NCBI GenBank assembly: GCA_964575975.1
Contig: CAZNTU010000006.1
Location: 4,334 to 68,333 of the forward strand
Source: G963674505 sp964575975
Lineage (GTDB): Bacteria; Desulfobacterota; Desulfobacteria; Desulfobacterales; SKZT01
Length of the DNA stretch: 64,000 nucleotides
Direction: 5' to 3'
Of the stretch, positions 15,655-24,118 are shown piece by piece. The notes below the pieces were generated by a model. It searched no databases and was not told the DNA's origin. It saw only the letters and a program-made list of their open reading frames with translations. Made by a program: the position numbers and the translations under genes. Numbering within the stretch: the first letter of the stretch is position 1; each line of letters opens with the position of its first letter.

Positions 15655-17931
15655 TCAAGGTATTTCGTCGTATCCCCGCACAAGTACCTCTCGTGGCTTG
15701 GCGCCGTCGGATGGCCCTACTATTCCCTCCTTTTCCATGACTTCTATGATTCGCGCGGCGCGGTTGTAGCCGATCCTGAGATGGCGCTGGATCATGGAGA
15801 TGGAGGCCTGGCCGTTCTTGGTGACGAGGGCCACGGCGTCGTCGTAGCGTTCGTCGTAGTCTTCCTCGCCGAGTTCCTCTTTCTCTTCCGACGGGGCTTC
15901 GGTCACGGATTCGTCGTATTCGGGCTCCTTCTGGTCTTTCAGAAATTCGGTTATCAGGGCGATTTCCTCTTCGGTGATATAAGCTCCGTGAATCCTTTGA
16001 AGACGAGCCGTGCCGGGCGGCAGAAACAGCATGTCTCCGCTTCCCAGCAACTGCTCGGCGCCGTTGGAGTCGATGATGGTGCGGGAATCGATCCTGGACG
16101 AAACCTGAAAAGTCAGTCTGGTGGGGAAGTTGGCTTTGATGATTCCGGTAAGCACGTCCACGGAGGGCCTCTGGGTAGCCAGGATCAGATGGATTCCGGA
16201 CGCGCGGGCCATCTGGGCTAGGCGGGTCAGCGCGAATTCCACGTCCTTGGACGTAACCATCATCAGATCGGCAAGTTCGTCTATGATAATGACGATGAAA
16301 GGCAGCTTTTCCGCTGCGGCAGGAGTTTCGACAGAATTTTTTTCGTTTCCGTTCGAGTCCGCGCTTTCTTCCGACCCGGCGATTTCGTTCGCGTCCTCGG
16401 CGGTTTTGGCCTTGGGAGGTTTCTCCTCCTTTTTCGGTTTTCCCTGCCTTTCCTTGTCGATTTTCTGGTTGTATTGGGCGATGTTGCGGACGCGTTTTTC
16501 GGAAAGCAGTCCGTAGCGCCTCTCCATCTCTTTCACGGCCCAAAAAAGTGCGTTGGTGGCTTTTTTGACGTCGGTGACCACAGGAGTAATCAGGTGAGGA
16601 ATGCCGTCGTAGGAGGAAAGTTCGATTCGTTTTGGATCGACCATGATGAATTTGACCTCCTCCGGAGCGGCCTTGTACAAGATGCTGCAGATCATGGCGT
16701 TCAAACCGACGCTCTTTCCCGTGCCGGTGGCGCCGGCGATGAGAAGGTGGGGCATCTTGGCCAGGTCGGCCACCACCGGGTTGCCCACAATGTCTTTTCC
16801 CAGGCACAGGGTCAACTTCGATTTGGCTTTGTCGAACTCCTGGGAAATCGCGGAATCCTTGAAACGAACGATATCCCTGACGGTATTCGGAATTTCGATG
16901 CCGATCACGGCTTTGCCCGGGATGGGCGCGACGATTCGAATGCTCAAGGCTCGCAGGGCGAGCGCCAAGTCGTCGGACAAGTTGACGACCTTGTTGATCT
17001 TGACCCCTGGCGCGGGGGCGTATTCGAAAGTGGTAATCACGGGGCCTGGCGTAATGGCCACTACATTTCCCTTGACGCCGAAATCTTCAAGCTTCTTTTC
17101 CAGAAGCTTGGATTGTCTCATCAAATTTTCGTCGTCCGGCGTATTCCGAGTCGGTTCCGGGTCTTTCAGAAAATCGAGATGCGGCAACTGGAACTTTTCG
17201 TCCGACTTCATGAAATCGGGCGTCTCCTGTTTCGGTTTCGGCACGGGCTTGATCTTCGGAGAGGGAGGAGTCGCGATTATTTTGATTTCGGCCTGCTTTT
17301 CGGTATTGTTCTCTTTTTGGGGTTTCTTGATGTTTTTCTTTTCTTTAACGGTTTTTCTTTTTTCGGCTATGATTTTTATGCCGTTTTTGGCCTTGACGCC
17401 GGTAGTCAAACCTCCGCGCCATACGGATTTCAAAAGGGAACACAGAGAAACGCCGGTTGCCATCATCAGGCCGATGATCCACAACACGCCAAGCATCATT
17501 GTTCCTCCGACTGGATTGGCGATCTTTTGGAGGAAGGTTTTGAACGGAATGCCGATCATTCCGCCCGATGAAAATTTCGAGCCGAAAAGCACATAATGGT
17601 CCTGACGGACGGCGAAAAGGCTTCCGGAGGAAACGACGAGAATAATCGCGCCGACAATCGAAACGGCTATGTATATGTTCTTGACCTTTTGGCGTCCGAA
17701 CAGCTGAATGCTTCCCAGCATCAGAAGGGCAGGTATCCAGAACGCGCCAAGACCGAAGAGGCCGATTAAAATACCCGACAGGTGCGCCCCCAACAGTCCG
17801 AAGAGGTTGTGGATTTTTTCCACTTCCGCCGCGTGGTGAACCGAAGGATCGTCGGGACTGTGGGAAAGAAGGCTCGCCAGCGTCAGAACCACAAGAAAAA
17901 AGAACAGGATTCCTGCAATTTCTCTTCGCAT
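15655..17931 (-). CDS. ftsK: DNA translocase FtsK
   Basis: This 758-residue division-site DNA pump clears chromosome termini through the septum. Four membrane segments fill residues 1-190. A charged Lys-rich linker (about 195-270) follows. The motor has GATGTGKSVGLN (Walker A), MVDPKRIELSSYDGIPHL, IIDELADLMM (Walker B) and RLAQMARASGIHLILATQRP. An unusual acidic and Lys-rich insertion sits between the motor strands at about residues 480-545 (PKKEEKPPKAKTAEDANEI...). The last 65 residues are the gamma winged helix (GQASISMIQRHLRIGYNRAA). It is convergent with the acyl-CoA dehydrogenase gene and seven bases from the RNase J gene. Confidence 0.96.
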   Translation of the reverse strand: MRREIAGILFFFLVVLTLASLLSHSPDDPSVHHAAEVEKIHNLFGLLGAHLSGILIGLFGLGAFWIPALLMLGSIQLFGRQKVKNIYIAVSIVGAIILVVSSGSLFAVRQDHYVLFGSKFSSGGMIGIPFKTFLQKIANPVGGTMMLGVLWIIGLMMATGVSLCSLLKSVWRGGLTTGVKAKNGIKIIAEKRKTVKEKKNIKKPQKENNTEKQAEIKIIATPPSPKIKPVPKPKQETPDFMKSDEKFQLPHLDFLKDPEPTRNTPDDENLMRQSKLLEKKLEDFGVKGNVVAITPGPVITTFEYAPAPGVKINKVVNLSDDLALALRALSIRIVAPIPGKAVIGIEIPNTVRDIVRFKDSAISQEFDKAKSKLTLCLGKDIVGNPVVADLAKMPHLLIAGATGTGKSVGLNAMICSILYKAAPEEVKFIMVDPKRIELSSYDGIPHLITPVVTDVKKATNALFWAVKEMERRYGLLSEKRVRNIAQYNQKIDKERQGKPKKEEKPPKAKTAEDANEIAGSEESADSNGNEKNSVETPAAAEKLPFIVIIIDELADLMMVTSKDVEFALTRLAQMARASGIHLILATQRPSVDVLTGIIKANFPTRLTFQVSSRIDSRTIIDSNGAEQLLGSGDMLFLPPGTARLQRIHGAYITEEEIALITEFLKDQKEPEYDESVTEAPSEEKEELGEEDYDERYDDAVALVTKNGQASISMIQRHLRIGYNRAARIIEVMEKEGIVGPSDGAKPREVLVRGYDEIP

Positions 17932-17937
17932 GAGTTC

Positions 17938-19587
17938 TCAGATTTCCTGGATAAAAGCCAATATTACCGGGCGACGACCAATGGTAAAATAGAAATATTT
18001 CCTTAATGCAGTTTGTACCTTGGCTCTGATTTTGTCCATTCGATTGCTCGCGTCGGGTCCGATCTCCTCCACGATTTCCAGCACGACGCAAATGGCGTCC
18101 TCCAGCAGGTGGCCGGTCTGGGTTTCGAAGACGAACCCCTTGGAGACGATTTCGGGACCGTAGATGACGATGCCGGTTTCCTCGTCGAACACCATGCAAA
18201 CCATCACGAGTCCCTCTTCCGAAAGCAGGCGCCGCTCCTTTAAAACGCTTCTTCCTACGTCTCCGATTCCTTTGCCGTCGATCAAAACGCGTCCGGTCTC
18301 GACGATTTCCCCTAATCTTCCCCCTTTTTCGTCGAACTCGATAACCCTTCCGTTTTCCGCCAGCAGCACTCTTTCTTTCGGAATGCCGGTTTCGAGAGCC
18401 AGGCGGGCGTGGTGGAACAGGTGCCGGTATTCTCCATGTATCGGTATGAAATATCTCGGTCGCGTCATCTGGATCATGAGTCTCAGCTCTTCGCGAAACG
18501 CGTGTCCCGAGACGTGGATTTCGGAGATTTTTTCGTAGATGACGTCCGCGCCCCTCCGGTATAAGTTGTTGATAATGTTGGTGATAGCTTTTTCGTTGCC
18601 GGGGATGAACTTGGAGGAAAGAATCACGGTGTCGCCGCTCTGAATTTTGATCTGCTTGTGAGCGCCCCCGGCCATGCGGGCCAAGGCGGACATGGGTTCG
18701 CCCTGGCTTCCGGTCGTGACGATCATGGTTTCCTCTTCGCTGTAGGCGTCAAGCTCGTCGATATGAATCTCCATGCCTTCGGGAACGTTCAAGTATCCCA
18801 TTTCCCTTGCCAACTGGACGCTCAGCTCGATGCTTTTTCCGTTGAACACCACTTTTCGTCCTGTCTGCTCGGCGATGTTCACGATTTGCTGGATTCGAGC
18901 GATGCTCGAGGCGAAAAGCGCGACTATGATTCGTCCTTTGCTTTCTTCGGCGATGTTTGCCAGAGTATCCCCGACTTGCCGATCCGAGATGGTGTAACCG
19001 GGTTTTTCCACGTTGGTCGAGTCGGAAAGCAACGCCAGAACGCCTTGCTCGCCCAGTTGGACCAATCGATCGACATCCGTGTCCATGCCGTCGATATTGG
19101 AATGGCTGATTTTAAAGTCGCCGGTGTGTAAAACAAGTCCTACGGGTGTCTTTATGGCTAGACCCACGCCATCGACCACGCTGTGGGCGACTCGTATAAA
19201 TTCGAGGTCGAAAATTCCGAGGTGCAGTTTGGAACCGGGCGCGATTTCGACAAGACGCGCGGAGGACAGGAGATCGTGTTCCTCCAGTTTGTGGCGAACC
19301 ATGCCCAAGGTAAATTTAGTCCCGTAAAGGGGAACGTCGATGTCCTTCAGAAGATAAGGAACGGCTCCGATATGGTCTTCGTGGGCGTGAGTCAGGATAA
19401 CGCCGGCCAATTTGGAGCAATGCTTTTTCAGGTAGGCGATGTCGGGAATGACATAGTCGATTCCCAACATATAGTCCTCGGGAAACATCAAGCCGGCATC
19501 GACCAGCAAAACAGAATCCCCGTATTCGAAGGCCATCATGTTCAGGCCGATTTCGCCCAACCCCCCCAAGGGGATTATTTTAAGCAT
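17938..19587 (-). CDS. rnj: ribonuclease J
   Basis: A 549-residue MBL/beta-CASP RNase acting as 5'-3' exonuclease and endonuclease in mRNA decay and rRNA maturation. Motifs are PLGGLGEIGLNMMAFE at the start, LTHAHEDHIGAVPYLL (metal site), HTGDFKI, SDSTNVEKPG, TTGSQGEPMSAL and SGHAFREEL plus PIHGEYRHL. I begin it at ATG 19587 (MLKIIPLGG) because family members start there; ATG 19623 is in frame upstream but would add 12 unusual residues and increase overlap with plsC. It overlaps the end of plsC by 13 bases. Confidence 0.94.
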   Translation of the reverse strand: MLKIIPLGGLGEIGLNMMAFEYGDSVLLVDAGLMFPEDYMLGIDYVIPDIAYLKKHCSKLAGVILTHAHEDHIGAVPYLLKDIDVPLYGTKFTLGMVRHKLEEHDLLSSARLVEIAPGSKLHLGIFDLEFIRVAHSVVDGVGLAIKTPVGLVLHTGDFKISHSNIDGMDTDVDRLVQLGEQGVLALLSDSTNVEKPGYTISDRQVGDTLANIAEESKGRIIVALFASSIARIQQIVNIAEQTGRKVVFNGKSIELSVQLAREMGYLNVPEGMEIHIDELDAYSEEETMIVTTGSQGEPMSALARMAGGAHKQIKIQSGDTVILSSKFIPGNEKAITNIINNLYRRGADVIYEKISEIHVSGHAFREELRLMIQMTRPRYFIPIHGEYRHLFHHARLALETGIPKERVLLAENGRVIEFDEKGGRLGEIVETGRVLIDGKGIGDVGRSVLKERRLLSEEGLVMVCMVFDEETGIVIYGPEIVSKGFVFETQTGHLLEDAICVVLEIVEEIGPDASNRMDKIRAKVQTALRKYFYFTIGRRPVILAFIQEI

Positions 19588-20303
19588 CTCGTATTTACCG
19601 CTCCCCGGTCGAAGGACTCGCATATGGATCTGCGGACACGCTCCATTAGCTGGTCCTTGGTTTTCCGGGTGAATTCGGAGGTTTTAATCGGTTTCTTGAT
19701 TTCCACGAGCACGTCGTTCGGGTTTATGCGAAGACTTTCCTTTGCCATAATCGCCCTCGTGCCGTGAAGGACCACGGGGACGATCGGGACTTTGGCGTCG
19801 ATAGCCATGATGAATCCGCCTTTTTTGAAATCGTGAATCAAACCGTCGCGGCTCCTGGTACCTTCGGGAAAAATGATCACGGAGGCCCCCTTTCGTACGG
19901 TTTCGGCGGCTTTTTTGAGACTGAGCACGGCTTTTCTGAAGTCGGAACGGTCTATGCTGATGTAACCGGCGCGCTTCATGGCGAAACCGAACAAGGGAAT
20001 ACGGAACAGCTCCTCCTTGGCGAGCCATCGGAACTGCACCGGGAGTTTTCCCAGAAGAACGGGAATGTCGAAGTTGCTTTGGTGGTTGGCCATGAATATG
20101 CACGGTTTTTTCGAATCGATATTCTGCAAACCTAAGACTTTGACGCGTATTCTGGCGACGCTCAAAATAGTGGCCCCCCAGATGGCGGCGACTTTGTGGG
20201 GGGCTTTCCCGGATTTGTCTATCAGCGACAAGGCAATGGTCATAATGCCGAAAAAGATGGTGGCCAAGACGATATAACAAATAACAAGCGCGGTGTGCAG
20301 CAT
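19575..20303 (-). CDS. plsC: 1-acyl-sn-glycerol-3-phosphate acyltransferase
   Basis: This 242-residue inner-membrane enzyme adds the second acyl chain to lysophosphatidic acid. An N-terminal membrane segment (residues 3-25) precedes the catalytic NHQSNFD (HxxxxD) block, the substrate motif FPEGTRSRDG, and VPIVPVVLHGT. The length is typical. The gene lies between the 110-residue hypothetical gene and rnj, overlapping the latter. Confidence 0.93.
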   Translation of the reverse strand: MLHTALVICYIVLATIFFGIMTIALSLIDKSGKAPHKVAAIWGATILSVARIRVKVLGLQNIDSKKPCIFMANHQSNFDIPVLLGKLPVQFRWLAKEELFRIPLFGFAMKRAGYISIDRSDFRKAVLSLKKAAETVRKGASVIIFPEGTRSRDGLIHDFKKGGFIMAIDAKVPIVPVVLHGTRAIMAKESLRINPNDVLVEIKKPIKTSEFTRKTKDQLMERVRRSICESFDRGAVNTRCLK

Positions 20304-20318
20304 TTTTTGCTCCGTATA

Positions 20319-20651
20319 CTATGTGACGATTTCGAGTCTTTCGAATATCGAGTCTATGAACGCCATAATCCAGTTCCTTTGCGATTCGTCCGCGTATTTC
20401 ATGCAATCGCAGCGCATTCTGCCCTTGGTCCTTACCAGGAGTTCGCACGAGAGTTTATCGGGAAGAAGTTCAAGAGCGAAATAAAAAGGCCGGCAATCCG
20501 TGTGCGCTTTCTGTATATCCCTAAAAACGTTCTCGTGCAATGGAATCCAGTACAGCCCGCCCATTGCGTTGTCCTTGAAATTGTCTTCCAAATACTTTTT
20601 TATCTTCTCGAAATCGTTGTTCGAGAGTTCGTCTATTACATACTGTTTCAT
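20319..20651 (-). CDS. conserved hypothetical protein, deltaproteobacterial type
   Basis: A 110-residue soluble protein whose ATG (20651) overlaps the TGA of the alkyltransferase gene, so translation is coupled. Recognisable conserved blocks are GGLYWIPLHENVF, CRPFYFALELLPDKLSCE and RCDCMKYADESQRNW. I recall similar proteins as conserved but uncharacterised in deltaproteobacteria. The two close Cys residues (CDC) might bind metal. The function is unknown. Confidence 0.8.
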   Translation of the reverse strand: MKQYVIDELSNNDFEKIKKYLEDNFKDNAMGGLYWIPLHENVFRDIQKAHTDCRPFYFALELLPDKLSCELLVRTKGRMRCDCMKYADESQRNWIMAFIDSIFERLEIVT

Positions 20652-21229
20652 AATTTTCCAGCTACCATAGTTTGGTTTTCCTTGCAAGTCGCATGCCGGG
20701 TTGCCACAGCGGCCTCCAACTCCAACATCCTTCTTTTCATTTCCGGTCCCCCCCCGAATTTTCCGACCGTCCCGTCCCAACGCACGACGCGATGGCAGGG
20801 TATCATGATCGGAAACGGGTTTTTGGCCATGGTGGACCCGACGAACCGACAGGCGCGAGGTTTGCCCACCGTTTCCGCCAGTTCCTTGTAGGAGCGCGTT
20901 TGCCCCCGGGGAATTTTCGCCGTCGCGGCCAGAACTTTTTTTTCGAGCGGAGTCAGTTTTTCGAAATCGAGCCATTCCCAAGGCGGCCAAGCGATGCTCG
21001 GTTTTTTTCCGTCAAAATAATCCGCGATCGCCCTTGCCGTTTCGCCAGCATTAGGATGCGATCCGGCCGTTCCCCAATCTTCCGCGTCTACCCGCGACCT
21101 AAGTGTTTCCTCGTCGTCCGCCGGCAAAAGCACATGAGAGATTTTGAAGGGATTTTCCTTGAACAGTACGGCGCAAATCCCGAAGGAGGTTTCGAACACC
21201 AAACGTCGGTTTTCGGTTTTCGATTCCAT
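20648..21229 (-). CDS. ogt: methylated-DNA--protein-cysteine methyltransferase
   Basis: This 193-residue suicide enzyme repairs O6-alkylguanine by moving the alkyl group to its own Cys. The active site IPCHRVVRWDG is present, preceded by the helix-turn-helix region IPRGQTRSYKELAETVGKPRA and the Asn-hinge equivalent (RFVGSTMAKNPFPI). After it comes the family GKFGGGPEMKRRMLELE. The N-terminal 80 residues are divergent. It is the upstream member of a coupled pair with the 110-residue hypothetical. Confidence 0.93.
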   Translation of the reverse strand: MESKTENRRLVFETSFGICAVLFKENPFKISHVLLPADDEETLRSRVDAEDWGTAGSHPNAGETARAIADYFDGKKPSIAWPPWEWLDFEKLTPLEKKVLAATAKIPRGQTRSYKELAETVGKPRACRFVGSTMAKNPFPIMIPCHRVVRWDGTVGKFGGGPEMKRRMLELEAAVATRHATCKENQTMVAGKL

Positions 21230-21241
21230 TCGAATCTCCTT

Positions 21242-22510
21242 TCAATCCCGGACAGGTTCGTAGAAATTTCCGTCCGAGTCGAATTCCATAGGGAACCAGG
21301 AACCGACGACTTCGAGATTGGGATTGCATTCGATCTCTTTTTCGAAGGCCTGGGACACCGATATATATTCCAAGTGGGCCGTATCGGGGATTCGGACGAT
21401 GCGAGCCGATTCGGGAGCTTCGATTCCCGCAGTCGATGCGCAGACCCGAAGGCATTCCAAATCCGTGTCGAAATGAATCGGAACTGCTGCCTTCTCCGGG
21501 GAAATGGCGGCGACCGAGTTGATTTTCGTCTTTTCCCAATCGATAGAACGGACCAGTTTTGTCTTGGTTACGTCCGCGAGACCTATTCCGTTGGCGTTGC
21601 CATCGGAACCGGAAGACAGCTCCCTTACGAAGATTCGCTTGACATGGGGAGCCGTATAAAAATCTCCGGTGATGTCCCTGTGCCGACCCGTGACGTTGGA
21701 GTCCATGCCGATGCCGCTGATGTCTTTTCCCATTCGATCGACGATCAGTATGTCGATATAATCCAAGCGAATCCTCGCCATATTCGCGCAGGCTTTTTCC
21801 AACAGTTGCTTTTCCCTCTCGATCAGCGCGTCGGGCAAAAGGACTTCGACTTCGCTCAGCTTCCCAACGCCATCCTCCAAAAGCGCCATTCCCCCCAGCA
21901 CCTTTTGCTTTTTCAAGACAATCCCGGCCGCTTCTTCGATGATTCCGAAACCGGACCGGACCGCCTGTCTGTGAAATTCCGCAGCGCCTGCGGCCTTGCC
22001 GAGCCCGATGGTTAAAATTTTGCACAGCCCGCTTTCGATCGGCAACTTGAACTTCGTATGAGGCTTTACCCGGTTGACGGGGAAAATCCAGTCGGCTACC
22101 GATGCGGTGGCGGAGAAATGAATTTTAACCCCGGACGGCGTTAGACCGATTATGCGAGTTGTCATGTCCGCTCTGATATCCGCGCCGGTAGCCGCTTCTG
22201 AAAGCCCCAATTTCCTAAGTATTTCTTTCTGCCCTTCGGCGGTTGCGCCTCCGTGACTTCCCATGGCGGGGACTATTAACGATTTCACGCCCTTTTCCGT
22301 AAATTGTTTCACGCATTCGGAAACAACCATGCCGATTTTGTCTATCCCGCGGCTTCCCACTGCAATGGCGGCGGTCTCTCCCGCTTTGACTCTGTCCGAG
22401 CGGAGCAGGCCGGCCATGGCGCGCGAAACCGCTCGTGAAACGTCGGAAATTTCCGACCGATAGAGATTTTGCTTGACGACCGCCATTTTCGGCGAAACAG
22501 AAAAATCCAT
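21242..22510 (-). CDS. DUF2088 / LarA-like (lactate racemase domain) protein
   Basis: A 422-residue protein of the nickel-pincer lactate racemase superfamily, in the branch with MGSHGGATAEGQKE, NRVKPHTKFKLPIESGLCK and TIGLGKAAGA. Classical LarA has a DDxTRP motif that I do not see, so lactate racemisation is not implied; this branch probably acts on another 2-hydroxy acid or has an unknown substrate. ATG 22510 is chosen over an in-frame ATG 22591 because the extra segment would be out of character and would overlap the ferredoxin terminator. Genes for the pincer cofactor (larB, larC, larE) are not in the window. Confidence 0.82.
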   Translation of the reverse strand: MDFSVSPKMAVVKQNLYRSEISDVSRAVSRAMAGLLRSDRVKAGETAAIAVGSRGIDKIGMVVSECVKQFTEKGVKSLIVPAMGSHGGATAEGQKEILRKLGLSEAATGADIRADMTTRIIGLTPSGVKIHFSATASVADWIFPVNRVKPHTKFKLPIESGLCKILTIGLGKAAGAAEFHRQAVRSGFGIIEEAAGIVLKKQKVLGGMALLEDGVGKLSEVEVLLPDALIEREKQLLEKACANMARIRLDYIDILIVDRMGKDISGIGMDSNVTGRHRDITGDFYTAPHVKRIFVRELSSGSDGNANGIGLADVTKTKLVRSIDWEKTKINSVAAISPEKAAVPIHFDTDLECLRVCASTAGIEAPESARIVRIPDTAHLEYISVSQAFEKEIECNPNLEVVGSWFPMEFDSDGNFYEPVRD

Positions 22511-22594
22511 CGTTGTGCCCGTATCGAACAAAGGGCTGAAAAAAATCCCGATTGAAGAGCAACCCCTTGATAATGCTCGGAAAGTTCCCAAATA

Positions 22595-22637
22595 AAAAAA
22601 CGCCCGGGACGATTTTCGGTTGTCGCGGGCGTTTTTT
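22595..22637 (-). terminator. terminator after the ferredoxin gene
   Basis: A 12-bp perfect stem (22595-22606 with 22626-22637), half AT and half GC, has a 19-base loop. It lies 24 bases beyond the ferredoxin stop and gives a T run on either strand. Confidence 0.85.
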
Positions 22638-22660
22638 GGAAAAATTAGAGCCTATTATAA

Positions 22661-22849
22661 TCAGGTCTCTTCGACTGTGATTGCACCGGGTTCGCATACC
22701 TCGACGCAGCTCTCGCAACCAAGGCATTCGTCGGCGTTGACGGGATTGGATTTGCCGTCTACCATTTCGAATACCTCGACGGGGCATACATCGACGCATT
22801 CTTCGCAGCCTTCGCATTTGTCTTCGTCAACAGTGGGATTAAAAGCCAT
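22661..22849 (-). CDS. 2[4Fe-4S] ferredoxin
   Basis: A 62-residue low-potential electron carrier. Two cluster motifs are visible: CEGCEECVDVCP (residues 12-23) and CLGCESCVEVCEPGA (residues 41-55), each Cys-x2-Cys-x2-Cys-x3-Cys. In the second motif the residue after the last Cys is Glu rather than the usual Pro. The ATG at 22849 follows GGAGG. It is monocistronic with its own terminator. Likely partners are oxidoreductases of the anaerobic metabolism suggested by the cytochrome and CooC. Confidence 0.95.
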   Translation of the reverse strand: MAFNPTVDEDKCEGCEECVDVCPVEVFEMVDGKSNPVNADECLGCESCVEVCEPGAITVEET

Positions 22850-22984
22850 GAACAAGCCTCCTTTCTGACATTTAAGATCGTACAATAAATAATATAACCC
22901 GATGAACTCTCACCGGGGATATTGAACGCAAAAGAAGGCCTTATACCAATTATCAGAATCCGTCAAGCCTTTCCGCGATTTTTT

Positions 22985-23017
22985 GCAAAAAAGGCCGGAC
23001 AGTTTTTCCGGCCGTTT
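22985..23017 (-). terminator. terminator after the 343-residue hypothetical gene
   Basis: GGCCGGA (22993-22999) pairs with TCCGGCC (23007-23013) around a T-rich loop; on the minus strand this is followed by six T. It lies 24 bases past the stop at 23041. Confidence 0.8.
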
Positions 23018-23040
23018 CAATTCCATATGAAAACAACGAG

Positions 23041-24072
23041 TTAGAAGCCTTCCGAATGCGAATATTCGAACTTTGCTACGAACACCTTTTGGGAACTGTC
23101 GCCCGTTTCGCCATTGGCCGGTTCGAAACCTCCCGGTTCTTCCTCGAAAAGAGTGCGAGGGGTCTTGCCCGGAAAAGCGAACACCTTCAATTGGCCGAAG
23201 TTCGCGCTATTCGCCGATTTTTCCGCAAGCGGGGCAAGTTCGTCCGCAGTCGCGTTCTCGGATAGTTTTCCAAGGTTTTCGGAAATCAGGTTGCGCAAGT
23301 TTTCGGCCTCTACAGAGGATCGTTCGGCCAGATCGACAGGCCCTGTAGAATAGACCGGGGGCATTCCCGTGTAGTAGGCCGGGATTTGGTCGAGCACCGC
23401 CTCGCTGGCGGTAATAAAACACCAGCAACCGTTTTCGTCGGGCTCTTCGGGGGCCTGCTCGAAGAGGGCCAGCCAAGAGGCGACCCTTTGCGCGGTCTTG
23501 TGCTGTCCGGGGTCGTCTGCGACCGCAAGGTCGATATATTGGAGAATTTCCTCGTCGTCCTCCTCGTCGTCCCCCCGCATGACGGCGAGCAGATTCTTTT
23601 CAAGGCCTTGGAACTGTTCCAGGTCCAGACTAAGCTCGTATTGCTGTTCGTCGAAGGCGTGGGCGACCAGGAGAAACAGGCGGATCGCGAACAACTGGTC
23701 TGGTTTCGGCGCGTCCGGGGCGCTCCTCCCGCGCTTGATGTCCGCTTTGATTTGGGATGTGGACGTTTCGCCGAACATTGGTACGGTTTCGATTCCGAGG
23801 CTGTCGAAAAGCCGCGTTTTTAAAAAAGTCATCTCGCTTCCGCGATTCCGGTCCAGCCATTCCTTGTATTCCCGGACCAGTTTTTCCAGGCGGTCCTCGT
23901 CACCGCCCAAAGGCGCTCGAAGCTCGATACGTCCTTCTTCCGCCCATTTGCGATAGGATTCCGGTATTTTGAAATCCGAGGGATGATACAGGACGAATCG
24001 AGGAAAAAAAGTGTGGAAATTCCCGCAAAGCGTCTCGGAAATGAATGTAAACGGAAAATAAATCGGTTTCAT
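23041..24072 (-). CDS. hypothetical protein, conserved-looking, no known domain
   Basis: A 343-residue soluble acidic protein with a good GAGGAG ribosome-binding site before ATG 24072. It opens with PIYFPFTFISE and contains helical charged stretches; a run of Asp/Glu (GDDEEDDEEI, about residues 165-174) stands out. No signal peptide, membrane segment or catalytic motif is visible. It sits just downstream of the CysK-CysRS fusion gene (46-base gap) on the same strand and may be cotranscribed with it. The function is unknown. Confidence 0.75.
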   Translation of the reverse strand: MKPIYFPFTFISETLCGNFHTFFPRFVLYHPSDFKIPESYRKWAEEGRIELRAPLGGDEDRLEKLVREYKEWLDRNRGSEMTFLKTRLFDSLGIETVPMFGETSTSQIKADIKRGRSAPDAPKPDQLFAIRLFLLVAHAFDEQQYELSLDLEQFQGLEKNLLAVMRGDDEEDDEEILQYIDLAVADDPGQHKTAQRVASWLALFEQAPEEPDENGCWCFITASEAVLDQIPAYYTGMPPVYSTGPVDLAERSSVEAENLRNLISENLGKLSENATADELAPLAEKSANSANFGQLKVFAFPGKTPRTLFEEEPGGFEPANGETGDSSQKVFVAKFEYSHSEGF

Positions 24073-24118
24073 AGCTCCTCTTGATCGATATACCTTTTAT
24101 AATAATGTGATAGTATTG